Shown here one piece after another: positions 62,804 through 64,000 of a stretch of 64,000 nt of DNA. Each line of letters begins with the position of its first letter. The first letter of the stretch is position 1. Source of the stretch: an uncultured Eubacteriales bacterium. Its GTDB lineage: Bacteria; Bacillota; Clostridia; Christensenellales; Aristaeellaceae. The stretch is from positions 1 through 64,000 of the forward strand of contig CACWXP010000008.1 of assembly GCA_902764875.1 (NCBI GenBank), written 5' to 3'. Position numbers and translations under genes: made by a program. The notes beneath the pieces are model-generated. The model was not told the DNA's origin. It did not search any database and saw only the letters and a program-made list of their open reading frames with translations.

Positions 62804-63880
62804 TCACCTGTAAACCACTCCGCTGAATTCGATCAGCCGGCCGCAGGCAATATAGCTGCAGCTTTCGATGCCCCCCTGTCCGAGCATCTCCCAGAACCGG
62901 TCCGCGTCCGTTTCCCATAAAATTTCTTTCGGGCAGAAAAGGGTAAACCGTCTTTCTCCGGCCGCGGCCGCGTCGGCCGTGGCCGCAGCGGCGTCCTCTG
63001 CCTTCGTCACCGTCCTGGGCTGCTGATCTGCCATCAGGTGCTTTTCGAATATCGCATTTTCGGCCACCGGTGTAAACAGCGTGTCCGGATCCCACCGGTA
63101 GGAAGCCGAAGCGTCCTCCGTCCCGATATTGAAAAAAAGATATTCCGGTTCTCCGCCGTGATCTCCCCATGTCACGTCGCACATCAGCCAGCAGTCCCCG
63201 GCCCAAACTGCGTTCCACAGGTGGGAGGTATCGTCGTCCGCTGCCCGCTGCCAGGCTTCTCCGTGAATATACCTGCAGGGAATCCCGCTCAGTCCGCAGC
63301 AGAGCATCATCGCGTCCGCGTACCCGTCGCAGTCTGCCCTTCCGTTCAGCAGCGCGCCGATGGCGCAGTCCTTCTCCTCTCCGGATTCTTCCCCGGTCTC
63401 ATACGTAATCCTTTCGCACAGTGCGTCGTAAATGTACCGTTCTTTTTCAAGGTCCGTTCCCTCAGCGCCGTCGCAAATCCGCAGCGCTTCGTTCAGCGTC
63501 TCCTTTTCCCGTTTGGAAAGCCTGTCCTCCTCTCCCCGCTCCCAGCGGTTTAGAATTGTCCATCCGGCATAGTATTCAATGTCGCTCAGTTTAATCTTAT
63601 CGTCGTAAACCGTGTAGGTGAAGGATCCGGTCATACCGGCCTGCGTCAGCACGTCCGCCAGTTTGATCCGCCCGTCGTACACGGAAGATTCTTTCTGAAG
63701 TTCTTCGATGACGTCCTTCCTTCCCGAAATCGAGAAGGTATTCTCCAGCAGCCGCGAATGCTTCAGCGCCCCGTGGTAAAAATCCAGGATGCTGTTGGAC
63801 CAGTCGTCCGCGCCGACCACGGGAATCATGAAAACCAAAAGAACTGCCGCCACAATCCAGCAGAGCACCTTTCTTGTCAT
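62804..63880 (-). CDS. Exported transglutaminase-like protein
   Basis: 358 residues from ATG 63880. Signal peptide MTRKVLCWIVAAVLLVFMIP ending VGADD. An about 130-residue helical domain precedes the papain-like core: GRADCDGYADAMMLCCGLSG (catalytic Cys), DDTSHLWNAVWAG (His) and CWLMCDVTWGDHGGEPEY (Asp), the C-H-D triad of microbial transglutaminase-like proteases. The last about 80 residues are Ala-rich, then beta. Extracellular; substrate unknown. Ends 8 bases from the LysM terminator. Confidence 0.87.
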   Translation of the reverse strand: MTRKVLCWIVAAVLLVFMIPVVGADDWSNSILDFYHGALKHSRLLENTFSISGRKDVIEELQKESSVYDGRIKLADVLTQAGMTGSFTYTVYDDKIKLSDIEYYAGWTILNRWERGEEDRLSKREKETLNEALRICDGAEGTDLEKERYIYDALCERITYETGEESGEEKDCAIGALLNGRADCDGYADAMMLCCGLSGIPCRYIHGEAWQRAADDDTSHLWNAVWAGDCWLMCDVTWGDHGGEPEYLFFNIGTEDASASYRWDPDTLFTPVAENAIFEKHLMADQQPRTVTKAEDAAAATADAAAAGERRFTLFCPKEILWETDADRFWEMLGQGGIESCSYIACGRLIEFSGVVYR

Positions 63881-64000
63881 GATTCTCACCGCCGGTTTCT
63901 TCCTTATGCAAAGTATTGTATCATGGATCCCGTCCGCTGTCACCTTCCGATTCTCGGTTTTTCTCTGCTTCCGCCTCTCCCTGTTCCCTTTGCGCGTTCT
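63881..64000. other. Right edge, no supported gene
   Basis: 120 bases with no start or terminator I can support; TTGTAT-like and ATACTTTGC sequences at about 63905-63925 may be the transglutaminase promoter on the minus strand. Confidence 0.3.

Overview
The window looks like chromosome from a GC-rich (roughly 55%) spore-former-related member of the Clostridia. This is inferred from the conserved Firmicutes gene orders mazG/yabN-hup-rqcP and dxs-tlyA-nadK-argR-recN, from trkA-trkH, a SpoVB-like flippase, an SpsF-like transferase, pyruvate phosphate dikinase, the BspA-type LRR protein and strong AGGAGG ribosome sites. The style resembles gut or rumen Christensenellales-like lineages, but genus cannot be fixed from sequence alone.

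Region 1 (1 to about 9.31 kb) is an integrated mobile element ending at the 3' end of tRNA-Trp(CCA). From the tRNA inward it has a tyrosine integrase, an excisionase-like HTH protein, XRE regulators, a truncated HTH gene facing a sigma-region-4-like gene, an ImmA/IrrE peptidase, a ribbon-helix-helix gene overlapping an EcoRI-type adenine methylase with a C-terminal HNH nuclease, remnants of a DUF1016-like nuclease and possibly a serine recombinase, and a truncated surface protein preceded by a 19-copy pentanucleotide tract. The other end of the element is outside the window.

Region 2 (9.4 to about 31 kb) is an accessory zone of small unrelated operons. It holds a deaminase/adenylate-forming-enzyme pair, a GNAT enzyme, a CARF-HEPN-like (Csm6/Csx1-type) protein without any CRISPR locus, and a minus-strand cluster (22.6 to 16.0 kb): small zinc-ribbon protein, reverse transcriptase, a candidate structured RNA with its own promoter, a degenerate and an intact SPOUT RNA methyltransferase, a PAPS-reductase-like PP-loop protein with 4Fe-4S domain, a large unknown protein and a small Cys-rich protein. 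Further right are an SpsF-like transferase, an amylase pseudogene, a small alarmone synthetase, a RepA-like ATPase followed by repeat-rich decayed DNA, a Nif11-like peptide, exported LRR and zinc-ribbon proteins and an exported tyrosine phosphatase. Several of these genes share near-identical promoter modules.

Region 3 (31 to 64 kb) is mostly core genome: tRNA-Arg(CCG), trkA-trkH, spoVB-like, yabN/mazG, hup, rqcP, ispDF; three exported unknowns followed by dusB; upp; lgt-serine hydrolase-recX; ppdK; then the large minus-strand cluster GNAT-hydrolase-murF-ddl-dxs-tlyA-nadK-argR-recN. Oddities here are a collagen-like tail on D-Ala-D-Ala ligase, a membrane-anchored MurF, a deformylase paralogue lacking the catalytic Glu, and a LysM peptide with a bacteriocin-style double-glycine leader.

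The best candidate for an undescribed system is the RT / structured RNA / SPOUT pair / PP-loop cluster at 15.9-22.7 kb. The CARF-HEPN gene about 1.2 kb further along the same strand may belong to the same defence-like island.
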